From JALOAD01 sp023228995 [NCBI: Candidatus Muiribacterium halophilum] (GTDB lineage Bacteria > Muiribacteriota > Muiribacteriia > Muiribacteriales), in NCBI GenBank assembly GCA_023228995.1, contig JALOAD010000022.1, positions 1 to 57,101 on the forward strand: a stretch of 57,101 bases of DNA, given 5' to 3'. Position numbers and translations under genes: made by a program. Shown here in pieces: positions 42,016 through 51,082 of the stretch. How positions within the stretch are numbered: position 1 is the first letter of the stretch; every line of letters starts with the position of its first letter. The notes below the pieces were generated by a model that was given only the letters and a program-made list of their open reading frames with translations, was not told the origin of the DNA and did no database searches.

Positions 42016-43107
42016 TTAAATAAAAAATTCAGAAAATACCATTTCAATGTTAGAATCTTTAAAACTTGGGAATTTTTCAAGAGCATTTTTAATCTTTTTA
42101 CAGTTAATAGCTGCATTTAAAAGAGCTTGCCTAACTTTATCACTTTTAAAATCATGTTCTTCGATAATTAAAGAAGCTCCATGCTTAAAAAGTATATTAG
42201 CATTAAAAAGTTGTTCATTTCCAGCAGAATTTTTTAAAGGAATTAAAATTGAAGCTAATTTAAAATTAATTATATCAGTAATAGTACCAGCTCCAGATCT
42301 TGCAAGTAGTATTGGTTCTTGGGCATAAATTTCACCTAAAACCTCTGCTTCTATAAAATCATAAATAATATTAGGAAATTCTTTTTTTTCAATTTTCATT
42401 TTTTCAATAAATTCAACATTTGTAATATGTTTTCCAGATTGTAATATTACAAAAAAATTATTTTTAAGCCATTTTATATTTTCAAATACAAAATTATTAA
42501 AAATTAAACTTCCATTTGCACCAGCAGTTACAAAAAGTATTGGTTTATCTGATTTTTGTTTAGTATTTTTATTAATCCAATTGTTAAAACCATAACTCAC
42601 AAGTCGTCTTACAGGATTTCCAAAAAGAACAGTTTTTGAATTCATATTGGATATTCCATCAATTTTATAGCTTAAAAGTATTTTTTTTGAAAGTTTAAAA
42701 GCAATTTTATTTGCAAGACCTGGAATTGAAGTTTGTTCATGTACAATAACAGGAGTTTTTTTTAAATAAGCAGCAATTACAACTGGCAAACTTACAAAAC
42801 CACCTGTTGAAAGAACAAAATTAAAATTTTTTTCACCAAGAATTTTCCAAGCTCCTAAAATACCTTTTAAAAACCGAAAAAAATCAAAAAAATTCCTAAA
42901 ATCAAAATCTCTTCTAAATTTTCCAGTCGATATTTCTTTATAATCTATATATTCGATTTTTTCACAAGTATTTTTTTCAAGCCCATTTTTAGAACCTATA
43001 TATATAATAGAAATATCATTAAATTTCTCCTTTAATCTTTCAACAATAGCAATAGCTGCAAAAGTATGCCCACCAGTGCCCCCACCGGTAATAACAATAT
43101 TATTCAT
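42016..43107 (-). CDS. MurG, peptidoglycan glycosyltransferase
   Basis: A 363-residue UDP-GlcNAc:lipid I transferase making lipid II at the inner face of the membrane. GGGTGGH near the N-terminus is the donor-diphosphate loop; FVLSTGGFVSLPVVIAAY and PVIVHEQTSIPGLANK are the second and third conserved stretches; LARSGAGTITDII and PLKNSAGNEQLFNA bind UDP-GlcNAc. Length is normal. It overlaps the preceding unknown gene by one base and lies apart from the usual mur cluster. Confidence 0.95.
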   Translation of the reverse strand: MNNIVITGGGTGGHTFAAIAIVERLKEKFNDISIIYIGSKNGLEKNTCEKIEYIDYKEISTGKFRRDFDFRNFFDFFRFLKGILGAWKILGEKNFNFVLSTGGFVSLPVVIAAYLKKTPVIVHEQTSIPGLANKIAFKLSKKILLSYKIDGISNMNSKTVLFGNPVRRLVSYGFNNWINKNTKQKSDKPILFVTAGANGSLIFNNFVFENIKWLKNNFFVILQSGKHITNVEFIEKMKIEKKEFPNIIYDFIEAEVLGEIYAQEPILLARSGAGTITDIINFKLASILIPLKNSAGNEQLFNANILFKHGASLIIEEHDFKSDKVRQALLNAAINCKKIKNALEKFPSFKDSNIEMVFSEFFI

Positions 43108-43853
43108 TATTCTGAGAACTCATCTTTTTCAGGAAGTCTTTCTTTAAGTTTTACAATATTTAAAACTTCTTCATTAGGTCCGTCAAGAAGAAGTCTAACA
43201 GCACCTTGAGCACCATTTATACCACCAGTTCCAATGTGATAAGCTCTGACTTTCCCTGAAGTTAAAGTTGATATTGCTTCTATTTCTGTAAATATCTCAG
43301 TTCTTATAGAAAACAATCTTGGAGTTTCCGGCGTACAATCAGATTCAGACATCATTTCTGAAACTTCGTCTAAATCAAATGATACTTCTTTTTCAAGTCC
43401 AACTGGTATAATAAGTTTTACTCTTCTTCCAAAATATGCTTGAAATATTTTTGATATTGTTCCAGCTTGAGGATGTCCTATAAATATCCCAGCAGTACTT
43501 TTTGCGTAATTTATAGCATTTGCACCTTTTACAATAATATCGTTACAATCTAATTCATTAACAATTTCATCTATTGAATCTTTTGTTTCAATTTTACCTT
43601 TATCTATAACATATTCTGGAAGTTTTTCATTATCAATCCAAGTTTTATCATTTGGAAGAACTACTCCTGTTGTGAATTTTTTCTTTTCAAATTTTTTACC
43701 TAAAAACTCCTCAATAATATATGAATTTGTACTTCCTTTTGCTATATAAATACTGTTTTCTGAAAATCTTTTTGTGAAATATTCAGATTGTAAAATTGCT
43801 TTTGCAATTAATCTTTTTGATTGGCTCGGTAATAAAACTATATCTTTTTTCAT
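43107..43853 (-). CDS. conserved protein of unknown function, coupled to murG
   Basis: A 248-residue cytosolic protein with no membrane segment. Recognisable stretches are IAKGSTNSYIIEEFLG, IIVKGANAINYAKSTAGIFIGHPQAGTISKI, RRVKLIIPVGLEKEV and YHIGTGGINGAQGAVRLLLDG; the last, Gly-rich, could bind a nucleotide or phosphate. I recall similar uncharacterised proteins from anaerobic bacteria and methanogens but cannot name a family. Its stop overlaps the murG start, so the two are translationally coupled. A possible promoter (TTAACT, 18 bases, TATAAT) lies at 43907-43936. Confidence 0.7.
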   Translation of the reverse strand: MKKDIVLLPSQSKRLIAKAILQSEYFTKRFSENSIYIAKGSTNSYIIEEFLGKKFEKKKFTTGVVLPNDKTWIDNEKLPEYVIDKGKIETKDSIDEIVNELDCNDIIVKGANAINYAKSTAGIFIGHPQAGTISKIFQAYFGRRVKLIIPVGLEKEVSFDLDEVSEMMSESDCTPETPRLFSIRTEIFTEIEAISTLTSGKVRAYHIGTGGINGAQGAVRLLLDGPNEEVLNIVKLKERLPEKDEFSE

Positions 43854-43950
43854 ATAACACCTTCCTTAAAATAATATAAAAAATGTTACTTTTATTTTTA
43901 CAATTTATTATAACATAAATTATTAAATAAAGTTAAAGAGTTGGGTATTT

Positions 43951-43979
43951 TTGACTTATATCTTTAAAATTGTTATAAT
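43951..43979 (+). promoter_or_regulatory. sigma-70 promoter of the hybrid kinase gene
   Basis: TTGACT (43951-43956), 17 bases, TATAAT (43974-43979), followed by a leader of about 30 bases with AAGGA before the ATG at 44016. Confidence 0.75.
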
Positions 43980-44015
43980 TACTACACAAAATTTCAGTCT
44001 ATATTAAGGATATAA

Positions 44016-46838
44016 ATGAATAGAGATTTGCTTAATAAAAATATTGACATTTTTTTAAAAGGAATTATCCTTTTTTCTTTTTTTATAGGAATATTCCATA
44101 TATTTATTGTTAATTTAAAATATTTAAATCAAGGAAATAATTTTGTTCTAATTTATGAAGCAATTCTTTTTATTGCATTTGTTTTTTTATTATTATGCAT
44201 AAAACCAATAGTAAATAATAACAATAATCGATATTTTAAAAACCTCGCTATAGCTTTCATTATTATTATAATTCCATCTAAGTTTTTATATAAAAACATT
44301 CCTTTGTATTTAGGTATATTAGAATTTTCCACTATAATAATGCTTATATCTGCTATATTTTTTAAAAATAAAAAAAAGTTAATTACAGTTTTATTAGTTA
44401 TTTCAGCTTTATTTATAATAAGTCAAATATCCTTATTACCTATAATAAAAATTGATATATTTAAAAATTTAATTGATAAAATAATAATTAGTTTTATATT
44501 AATATTAGGAAATTTTCTTATAACAATTTTATTAATTAAAGATAAATTGATTTTTAATCTCAAAACAAAAGTATTTGTCGGTTTTATCTATTGTATTTCA
44601 CTTCCAATTGCTATTTTTACATTATTAAAAGAATTTAATTTAAAAATTCTTCCTTATGAAAATCTTGATGTCATTTTTATGATAATATCAATCATTTCTG
44701 TTATACCAATATTAAATTCATTATTATCCTTTTTCTTTAATCAATTAGCAAAATCTTCAAATAACACTAACAAAAATAAAAATTATCAAGAAAAACTTGA
44801 ATATAAATTAAAAGAATTATCTTATAATGAAAAACTTTTCAATACAATAAATCAAAATACACTTGATATAATATGGTATGCTGATAAAAATATGAAATTT
44901 AAATATGTAAATCAATTTATCAATTCTTTTTTAGGTTATAGTTCTGAACAGATTCTTGGAAAAACTTGGGAAGTTTTTTCAACAAAAACTTCAAATGAAA
45001 TATTTTTAAAAATCTATCAAACTATATTAAATTTTGAAGGTAAAAAAGAATATAAAAATGCTGAGATTGTAAAAAGATTTGAAGCTGAGCTTATAAAAGC
45101 AAATAAAGAAACTGTATGGACAGAAATAATAGCTACTGTTATTTTTGATGAAAATGCACAAATAACTAACATTATAGGTATAACAAGAGATATTGATGAA
45201 AGAAAAAAAAGCGAAATTTTACTCAAAAAAACAAAAGATGAATTACAAAACACATTAAAAAAACTTTCTGAATCAGATAGAAAATATAAATATCTAGTTA
45301 CAAACTCAAGTGATGTATTCTGGACAATGACTCCTGATCTCAAAATCACTTATGTAAGCCCTAAAGTATTTGACCTACAAGGAATAACACAAGAAGAAGC
45401 TTTAAAACTTCCATTTGAAAAAAAATTCCCTCATGAATCTATGCAAATCTTTATGGGAATGGCTCATGAAATACTTTCCCTACAAGGAAAACCAGAATCA
45501 AGAAATCTCTATTACAATAAAACATATCAGCTTCCGCAATATCATAAAGATGGACATATTATTATGACAGAAATTTCACTTACTGTAATATTTGACGAAA
45601 ACGCAATGGCTTTAGAAGCAATTGGAGTAACAAGAGATATTTCCACAAGAATTGCATATCAAAAAGAAATTGAAAGGATTAATCGAGAATTAAAAACTGT
45701 AAATGATAATCTCAAATCACTTGATGAAATGAAAACTAATCTTCTATCAAATGTATCCCATGAATTAAGAACACCGCTTGCATCTATAAAAGGATATATT
45801 TCAATGTTATCATCAGGAGCCTCTGGTTCTTTAAATGAAAAGCAAAATAAATATGTAAATATAGTACAAAAAAATATTGAACATCTTATAAGCCTTATTG
45901 AAACTTTATTATCTTACTCACGATTAGATTTAGGAGAAAAAGGCCTCAAGCTTGACAATTTCAACATAAATGAGCTTGTTGAAGAAATATTCGATACAGT
46001 TAATTCTAAAAACAAATTCAGAAATCCATTAAAATTAAATTCATTTGCAAAAAAAGTTTTTGTATATGCTGATTGCAGGCAAATAAGACAAGTATTTATC
46101 AATTTAATTGATAATGCAATAAAATTCTCACAAAAAGATAGTCCTGTTGAAATAACAATAAGTGATTCTAATGAAAATATACATATTGAAGTAAAAGATA
46201 ATGGAATTGGAATACCAGCCGAAAAAGTAGAAGTTATATTTGACAGATTTTATCAGATAGACAGCTCAACAACAAGAAACTTTCAGGGAATGGGACTTGG
46301 ATTATCAATAGTTAAAAAAATACTTGATCTCCATGAATCAGTTGCTAATATTGAAAGCAAAAGCAATATAGGTACTTCTTTTTATTTTGATTTAAAAAAA
46401 GGAATAAAAACAAATAATAATGAATCTAAGCAAAATACTCAAGATAATCTAAACGATATAAAGAATAATAACTACAATATAAATCCAATACTCGTAGTAG
46501 ATGATCAAATAGAAATGATTAATTTTCTTAAAGAACTATTTGACGAAGCAAGTCTTCCTACCCATGTAATAAGCAATTCAAAAAACGCTATAAAATATAT
46601 AGAAGAAAATGAAATTTCCCTTGCAATACTTGACATTTCAATGGCAGAAATAACTGGAATTGAAATATGTAAAAATATAAAACAAAAAAACAAACTTACA
46701 CCAGTAATAATTTTATCAGCTTTTTCCGAAGAAAAATATAGAAATCTAGCAAAACAAGCTAAAGCAGATGATTACATAGTAAAACCATTTGACATAAATG
46801 ATCTTTTGGAAAAAGTAAAGAAACACATAACAAAATAA
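44016..46838 (+). CDS. membrane hybrid sensor histidine kinase with PAS domains and receiver
   Basis: A 940-residue sensor. About eight hydrophobic segments fill residues 10-245. A short coiled coil leads to two PAS domains (about 275-400 and 425-550, each ending in the GITRDI/GVTRDI signature). The kinase core follows: H-box NVSHELRTP with His582, N-box NLIDNAIKF, G1 KDNGIGIP, F/G2 FDRFYQ...GMGLGLSIV. After a Asn-rich linker comes a receiver domain (acidic pair Asp829/830, phosphoacceptor Asp873, Lys923). All catalytic residues are present. Phosphate would go from His582 to Asp873 and perhaps on to another regulator. The gene is followed 11 bases later by an outer-membrane protein gene. Confidence 0.93.
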   Translation: MNRDLLNKNIDIFLKGIILFSFFIGIFHIFIVNLKYLNQGNNFVLIYEAILFIAFVFLLLCIKPIVNNNNNRYFKNLAIAFIIIIIPSKFLYKNIPLYLGILEFSTIIMLISAIFFKNKKKLITVLLVISALFIISQISLLPIIKIDIFKNLIDKIIISFILILGNFLITILLIKDKLIFNLKTKVFVGFIYCISLPIAIFTLLKEFNLKILPYENLDVIFMIISIISVIPILNSLLSFFFNQLAKSSNNTNKNKNYQEKLEYKLKELSYNEKLFNTINQNTLDIIWYADKNMKFKYVNQFINSFLGYSSEQILGKTWEVFSTKTSNEIFLKIYQTILNFEGKKEYKNAEIVKRFEAELIKANKETVWTEIIATVIFDENAQITNIIGITRDIDERKKSEILLKKTKDELQNTLKKLSESDRKYKYLVTNSSDVFWTMTPDLKITYVSPKVFDLQGITQEEALKLPFEKKFPHESMQIFMGMAHEILSLQGKPESRNLYYNKTYQLPQYHKDGHIIMTEISLTVIFDENAMALEAIGVTRDISTRIAYQKEIERINRELKTVNDNLKSLDEMKTNLLSNVSHELRTPLASIKGYISMLSSGASGSLNEKQNKYVNIVQKNIEHLISLIETLLSYSRLDLGEKGLKLDNFNINELVEEIFDTVNSKNKFRNPLKLNSFAKKVFVYADCRQIRQVFINLIDNAIKFSQKDSPVEITISDSNENIHIEVKDNGIGIPAEKVEVIFDRFYQIDSSTTRNFQGMGLGLSIVKKILDLHESVANIESKSNIGTSFYFDLKKGIKTNNNESKQNTQDNLNDIKNNNYNINPILVVDDQIEMINFLKELFDEASLPTHVISNSKNAIKYIEENEISLAILDISMAEITGIEICKNIKQKNKLTPVIILSAFSEEKYRNLAKQAKADDYIVKPFDINDLLEKVKKHITK

Positions 46839-46849
46839 AGGAGAATTAC

Positions 46850-47422
46850 ATGAAAAAAATGTTTTTTGTAGTTTTATGCATTACACTTGCTTTAAATTCC
46901 TATGCATTCGGTAATTTATATCAGCTAACAGCAGATGTAAACGGAAAACTAGAAATTGATGGAGCAGTCGATCAAGATGTAAAGTCAGGATTTTCTTTAA
47001 CAAGTGAATTTCCATTACTCAAATTAAAAGGATTTGATATAGGAATAGGAACAGAATATCAATTTGACCGAGATCTTAGTAACTCTGCCGGAAACTTTAG
47101 ATTCTGGAACAAATACATAACAATAAAAAAACCTTTATTCAAAACAAAAATGCATGCAATGACACCAGTATTAAAACTAGGAGTAGCTTCAGTCGAATCA
47201 AGCAATTTAACTTTTGGTAAACTTGATGAAAAAGGATTGTTTTATGCTCTTGGAATAAGATATAGCTTAGGCAACCTAGCTTATGCAGAAATCACAATGA
47301 GTGTAAACGAAGCAGAAATTGCAGGAACAAGCAATGATGTAAAATACAAAAAACTTAATTTTACTTATGGAACAAAATTTGATGGATTAGCAAAAACCAA
47401 AAAACAAATAGATAGTTTTTAA
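46850..47422 (+). CDS. small outer-membrane beta-barrel-like protein
   Basis: A 190-residue exported protein. Signal peptide MKKMFFVVLCITLALNSYAFG; GGAG before the ATG. The rest alternates polar and hydrophobic residues as in an eight-strand barrel (GIGTEYQFDRDL, RFWNKYITIKKPL, FYALGIRYSLGNLAYAEITMSV). The final residue is Phe, the usual recognition end for the outer-membrane assembly machine. Probably cotranscribed with the hybrid kinase. The stop lies seven bases before the MITE-like element. Confidence 0.7.
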   Translation: MKKMFFVVLCITLALNSYAFGNLYQLTADVNGKLEIDGAVDQDVKSGFSLTSEFPLLKLKGFDIGIGTEYQFDRDLSNSAGNFRFWNKYITIKKPLFKTKMHAMTPVLKLGVASVESSNLTFGKLDEKGLFYALGIRYSLGNLAYAEITMSVNEAEIAGTSNDVKYKKLNFTYGTKFDGLAKTKKQIDSF

Positions 47423-47429
47423 AAAAACT

Positions 47430-47615
47430 TTGGGGTCAGGTCTTCGGAATTCGGGTTTTGAATTCTTAAAAACCTGTCCCCTATTGATTTCACACTTAAA
47501 CAACCTTATTTTCCAAAAAATCTTATTATCAGATAAATTCTATAATTCTTTGTTATTTTCAATCAGATTATCAGTTTCGAATAAAAGAATTCGAATTCCG
47601 AAGACCTGACCCCAA
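47430..47615. mobile_element. 186-bp MITE-like element with TTGGGGTCAGG ends
   Basis: Inverted ends of 26 bases (47430-47455 and 47590-47615; 24 of 26 match), starting TTGGGGTCAGGTCTTCGGAA, around 134 AT-rich bases without an open frame. A second, shorter word acctgtcccct near 47470 resembles the same end inverted. The element fills the gap between two convergent genes, 7 bases from either stop. No transposase is in the window. Confidence 0.75.
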
Positions 47616-47622
47616 TTTGTTT

Positions 47623-48870
47623 TTAAATAGCATCAAAACCTGTGTATTTTCTAAGCACTTCAGGGATTTCAATACTGCCATCTTTTTTTTGATATGTTTC
47701 TATTATTGCTGGGAGTAATCTTGATGTTGCAAGTCCTGAGCCGTTTAATGTATGTACAAATTTTAATTTTCCTTCTTTATCTCTGTATTTGATATTTCCT
47801 CTTCTTGCTTGGAAATCTGTGCAATTTGATATTGATGCTACTTCTCTGTATTTTCCTTGTGTTGGTACCCATACTTCTATATCTATTGTCTTTATTGATG
47901 CATTTGATATATCTGAGGTTACTAATGCTATTTTTCTGTAACTTAATCCTAATCTTTTTAAGATTTCTTCTGCATGTTCTACTATTTTTTGTTGTATTTC
48001 ATAAGAAGTTTCGGGGGTTGTAAACTGTACTAACTCTACTTTGTTAAATTGATGTGTTCTGATTAATCCTCTTACATCTTTTCCATAAGAACCTGCTTCT
48101 CTTCTAAAACATGGTGTATATGCTGTGTATTTTAATGGTAGATCATTTTCTTCGAGTATTTCATCTCTATGTATATTTACTAGTGTTACTTCTGATGTTG
48201 GTAATAAATACAAATTGTCCTGTGTTTTAAATAAATCTTCTTCAAACTTTGGTAAATTTGATGTTGTAAATAATGAATCTGCATTGACTAGATATGGTGT
48301 CATAAATTCTTTATAACCATGTTCTTTTGTCTGTACATCAAGCATAAAGTTTATTAATGCTCTTTCAAGTCTTGCTCCTTTATCTATATATAGAGCAAAT
48401 CTTGACCCTGCAATTTTTGCTGCTCTTTCAAAATCAAGTATGTTTTTTTCAATTCCTAAATCTACATGATCTTTTAATTCAAAATCATATTCTGGAATTT
48501 TTCCCCATGTTGAAAGAATTTCTGCATCTTCTTCATTATAGGATATTTTGACGCTTTCGTGTGGTATATTTGGTAATTCCCAAAGGATTTGCTGAATTTT
48601 ATTTGAAAGTTCTATTTCTTCTTTTTCACTTTCTTTGATTTCTTCACTGATTTTTTTCATTTTTTCAATTAAAGTTTTTTTATCTTCTGACTTTGGTAAT
48701 TCTTTATTTATTGTGTTTCTTTGAGATTTTTTTTCATCAAGCATTCCTTGAAGATTTCTTCTTTTTTCATCCATTTCAAGTAGTTCTTTTAATGAAATAT
48801 CTTTTTTTCTTGTTTTTAGCCTTTTTTCTACTAAATCACTGTTTTCTCTAATAAATTTAAGATCAAGCAC
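47623..48870 (-). CDS. serine--tRNA ligase
   Basis: A 415-residue class II synthetase charging tRNA-Ser. The N-terminal coiled-coil arm (KKRRNLQ...EEIELSNKIQQ, about 25-105) reaches the tRNA long variable arm. Motif 2 (TPCFRREAGSYGKDVRGLIRTHQFNKVEL) and motif 3 (NGSGLATSRLLPAIIE) are complete; the serine-binding TSEVTL is present. Length is standard. It lies 12 bases after ychF in a long minus-strand run. Confidence 0.96.
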   Translation of the reverse strand: MLDLKFIRENSDLVEKRLKTRKKDISLKELLEMDEKRRNLQGMLDEKKSQRNTINKELPKSEDKKTLIEKMKKISEEIKESEKEEIELSNKIQQILWELPNIPHESVKISYNEEDAEILSTWGKIPEYDFELKDHVDLGIEKNILDFERAAKIAGSRFALYIDKGARLERALINFMLDVQTKEHGYKEFMTPYLVNADSLFTTSNLPKFEEDLFKTQDNLYLLPTSEVTLVNIHRDEILEENDLPLKYTAYTPCFRREAGSYGKDVRGLIRTHQFNKVELVQFTTPETSYEIQQKIVEHAEEILKRLGLSYRKIALVTSDISNASIKTIDIEVWVPTQGKYREVASISNCTDFQARRGNIKYRDKEGKLKFVHTLNGSGLATSRLLPAIIETYQKKDGSIEIPEVLRKYTGFDAI

Positions 48871-48882
48871 TTATTCCTCCAT

Positions 48883-49902
48883 TTACACATTAAATCTAAT
48901 ATTTAAAATATCTCCATCTTTTACAATGTATTCTTTACCTTCTACTCTAACTTTATTATCATTTTTTGCTTTATTTAAATCTTTATGCTCTAAAAAATCA
49001 CTATAAGAACAAGTTTCTGCTCTAATAAAACCTTTTTCAAGATCAGAGTGAATTTTACCTGCTGCTTTTCTTGCGTTTGTACCTTGGTCAATTGTCCATG
49101 CACGAACTTCATCTTTTCCGACTGTAAAAAACGATATTAAACCTGATTTTATATAAACATGTCTAACGATTTTATTTAATGCAGGTTCTTTTATGCCAAG
49201 TTCTTCATAAAACATTTCTCTTTCACTTTCAGGAAGTTCTGATATCTCAGATTCAACTTGTACACTAAAAGCTGGAAAATCACATTCTTTATTAATGTTT
49301 TCTTCTGATGTATTGATAACTGGAAGTAAAATCTTTAATGTAAAAAAAGCATAAGTTCTGACATATTGTTCTTCTTCTTCTTTTATTTCCATTTTTGTAA
49401 GAAATTCACCTTTATTTAAAATGTCTAAGGCTTTTTTTAATAAACCTTGCTCTATTTCAAGATCTTTGGTTTTTAGTTTTTTTATTTGTTTTTCAACATT
49501 TTCAAGTCGTTTTTCAACTAAAGTGAGATCTTGTATTATCATTTCATCTCGAATTACATTATAATCTCTTTTATAATCATTTGAATTCATAGGATTTGGA
49601 TACATTTCTGAATCAAAATCTCTAAGTACTACCATTAAAAGATCTACTTTTCTAATATCTTCAAAAAATTTTCTATTATTATGATTTTCTGGATCTATTC
49701 CAGGGATATCAACAAGTTCTAATTGAGCAAAAGTTGTCTTTTTTGGTTCATATATACTTGATAAAAAATCAATTCTTGTATCAGGAACTTTTGTTATTCC
49801 ACGATTAACTTCAGCTTTTTCAAATGAAACATCTATTCCTGTAAGTAATTTAAATAATGATGTTTTTCCAGAATATTTCAATCCAGCTATACCAATTTTC
49901 AT
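48883..49902 (-). CDS. YchF/Ola1-family GTPase/ATPase with TGS domain
   Basis: A 339-residue Obg-related P-loop protein. Walker A reads GLKYSGKTS instead of the usual GLPNVGKST; DIPGI is the G3 motif; a coiled-coil insertion (LTLVEKRLENVEKQIKKLK) and the C-terminal TGS domain (VRVEGKEYIVKDGDILNIRFNV) fit YchF. The E. coli protein prefers ATP and binds ribosomes. This copy is shorter than the usual 360-365 residues and diverged in its P-loop. It stands between pseudopilin genes and serS. Confidence 0.85.
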   Translation of the reverse strand: MKIGIAGLKYSGKTSLFKLLTGIDVSFEKAEVNRGITKVPDTRIDFLSSIYEPKKTTFAQLELVDIPGIDPENHNNRKFFEDIRKVDLLMVVLRDFDSEMYPNPMNSNDYKRDYNVIRDEMIIQDLTLVEKRLENVEKQIKKLKTKDLEIEQGLLKKALDILNKGEFLTKMEIKEEEEQYVRTYAFFTLKILLPVINTSEENINKECDFPAFSVQVESEISELPESEREMFYEELGIKEPALNKIVRHVYIKSGLISFFTVGKDEVRAWTIDQGTNARKAAGKIHSDLEKGFIRAETCSYSDFLEHKDLNKAKNDNKVRVEGKEYIVKDGDILNIRFNV

Positions 49903-49930
49903 ACATTATCCTCTCATTTTTATTATAATT

Positions 49931-51082
49931 TTATGGTAATAAATCAATATCTGTTTTTTTGTTATTTGATAATGCAATATTATCTAATATAGTATTTTGA
50001 AGTTTGGGTAATCCGTTTATATTATACTGATTGTATCCTATTGCAACTTCATGATTCCATATTACAATATCATTTTTGAGTTTTAATGGCGAATAAATAT
50101 AATTTAAAGGAAAAACTGCCGGATTTATCAAAGTCAAAACTTCTTCTTTACCATTTACATAAAGATAAAGTGTTGAAGTCCAATCTTGTTCATTAAATTC
50201 ATATACAACTGCAAAATGAAACCATTTTTTCTTTTCACCAACCGGTTGATTAATCGTATCTCCATTAGTTAAAGAATAAAGATTTTTTGCATAAGTAAAT
50301 TTACTTACCTGAGTGTTTATAAAATTATCCGAGACATGATAAGAAGTAAGATCTACTTTTAAATTAGTGTTTCCAGCTACAGTTTCAAAATAAAGTCTTA
50401 TTTCTCTAGTATCTTCGGGAGCTTGACCTGCTAAATGCAATATAGTTCCTGTTGGAAGATTTGAAGTGAATTTAGCCCAAAATTCAATCGTTAATACTGT
50501 GAAATTACTTAAACTTGTTGAATATCTAGCAAAACCGTTTCTAAATTCAATTCCTCTCCCTGAATTAACTGCTCCAGAATTATAATAAACTTCTGAAGTA
50601 GCAAAAGGTAATTCATTTTGAGGAATATCTGCTTTAAAACTATCTTTTTCAAATTCTGAAAAGAAAAAAGTCTCTGGAGTTCTTGCTGCTTTATATGGTG
50701 GTGTAAATGCAACGCTAACTTCATGAGTACCACCAACACTATCTGCAAATAGAGTGCTAATAATATTTCCAGTTATATTTTCTTTCATAACATAAGGATA
50801 ACCAAATTTATTTATAAGTGTTTTATAGAATTTTTTATTTCCCCAACGCACAATACCTTTATTTACAACTTCGGCTGGATCTTCTGGCCAATGCCCATAT
50901 TGACTTTTAAATTGAATTATGCCTTTTTTTAATGCATTAAGATCTGATAAAAGCTGTTTTTCTTTTACTTTATTTAAAATACCAAAATAATTCGCCATCA
51001 TAGTAGTTACAAGTATAGAAATAATAACTACAACAATCATAATCTCTACTAAAGAAAAAGCTTTTTTAATAAAAATACGCAA
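49931..51082 (-). CDS. pseudopilin with C-terminal LamG-like domain
   Basis: A 383-residue pseudopilin. After a short basic leader comes KKAFSLVEIMIVVVIISILVTTMMANYFG (cleavage after Ala, Glu at +5), then the usual helix and beta region (SQYGHWPEDPAEVVNKG). From about residue 165 on there is a concanavalin-like LamG domain (GRGIEFRNGFARYSTSLSNFTVLTIEFWAKFTS, WFHFAVVYEF, LYLYVNGKE). Pseudopilins are normally 110-180 residues, so a sugar- or protein-binding domain is displayed on the pilin core. I chose the TTG at 51082 with AAGGAG seven bases upstream; the start overlaps the preceding pilin gene. Confidence 0.82.
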   Translation of the reverse strand: MRIFIKKAFSLVEIMIVVVIISILVTTMMANYFGILNKVKEKQLLSDLNALKKGIIQFKSQYGHWPEDPAEVVNKGIVRWGNKKFYKTLINKFGYPYVMKENITGNIISTLFADSVGGTHEVSVAFTPPYKAARTPETFFFSEFEKDSFKADIPQNELPFATSEVYYNSGAVNSGRGIEFRNGFARYSTSLSNFTVLTIEFWAKFTSNLPTGTILHLAGQAPEDTREIRLYFETVAGNTNLKVDLTSYHVSDNFINTQVSKFTYAKNLYSLTNGDTINQPVGEKKKWFHFAVVYEFNEQDWTSTLYLYVNGKEEVLTLINPAVFPLNYIYSPLKLKNDIVIWNHEVAIGYNQYNINGLPKLQNTILDNIALSNNKKTDIDLLP

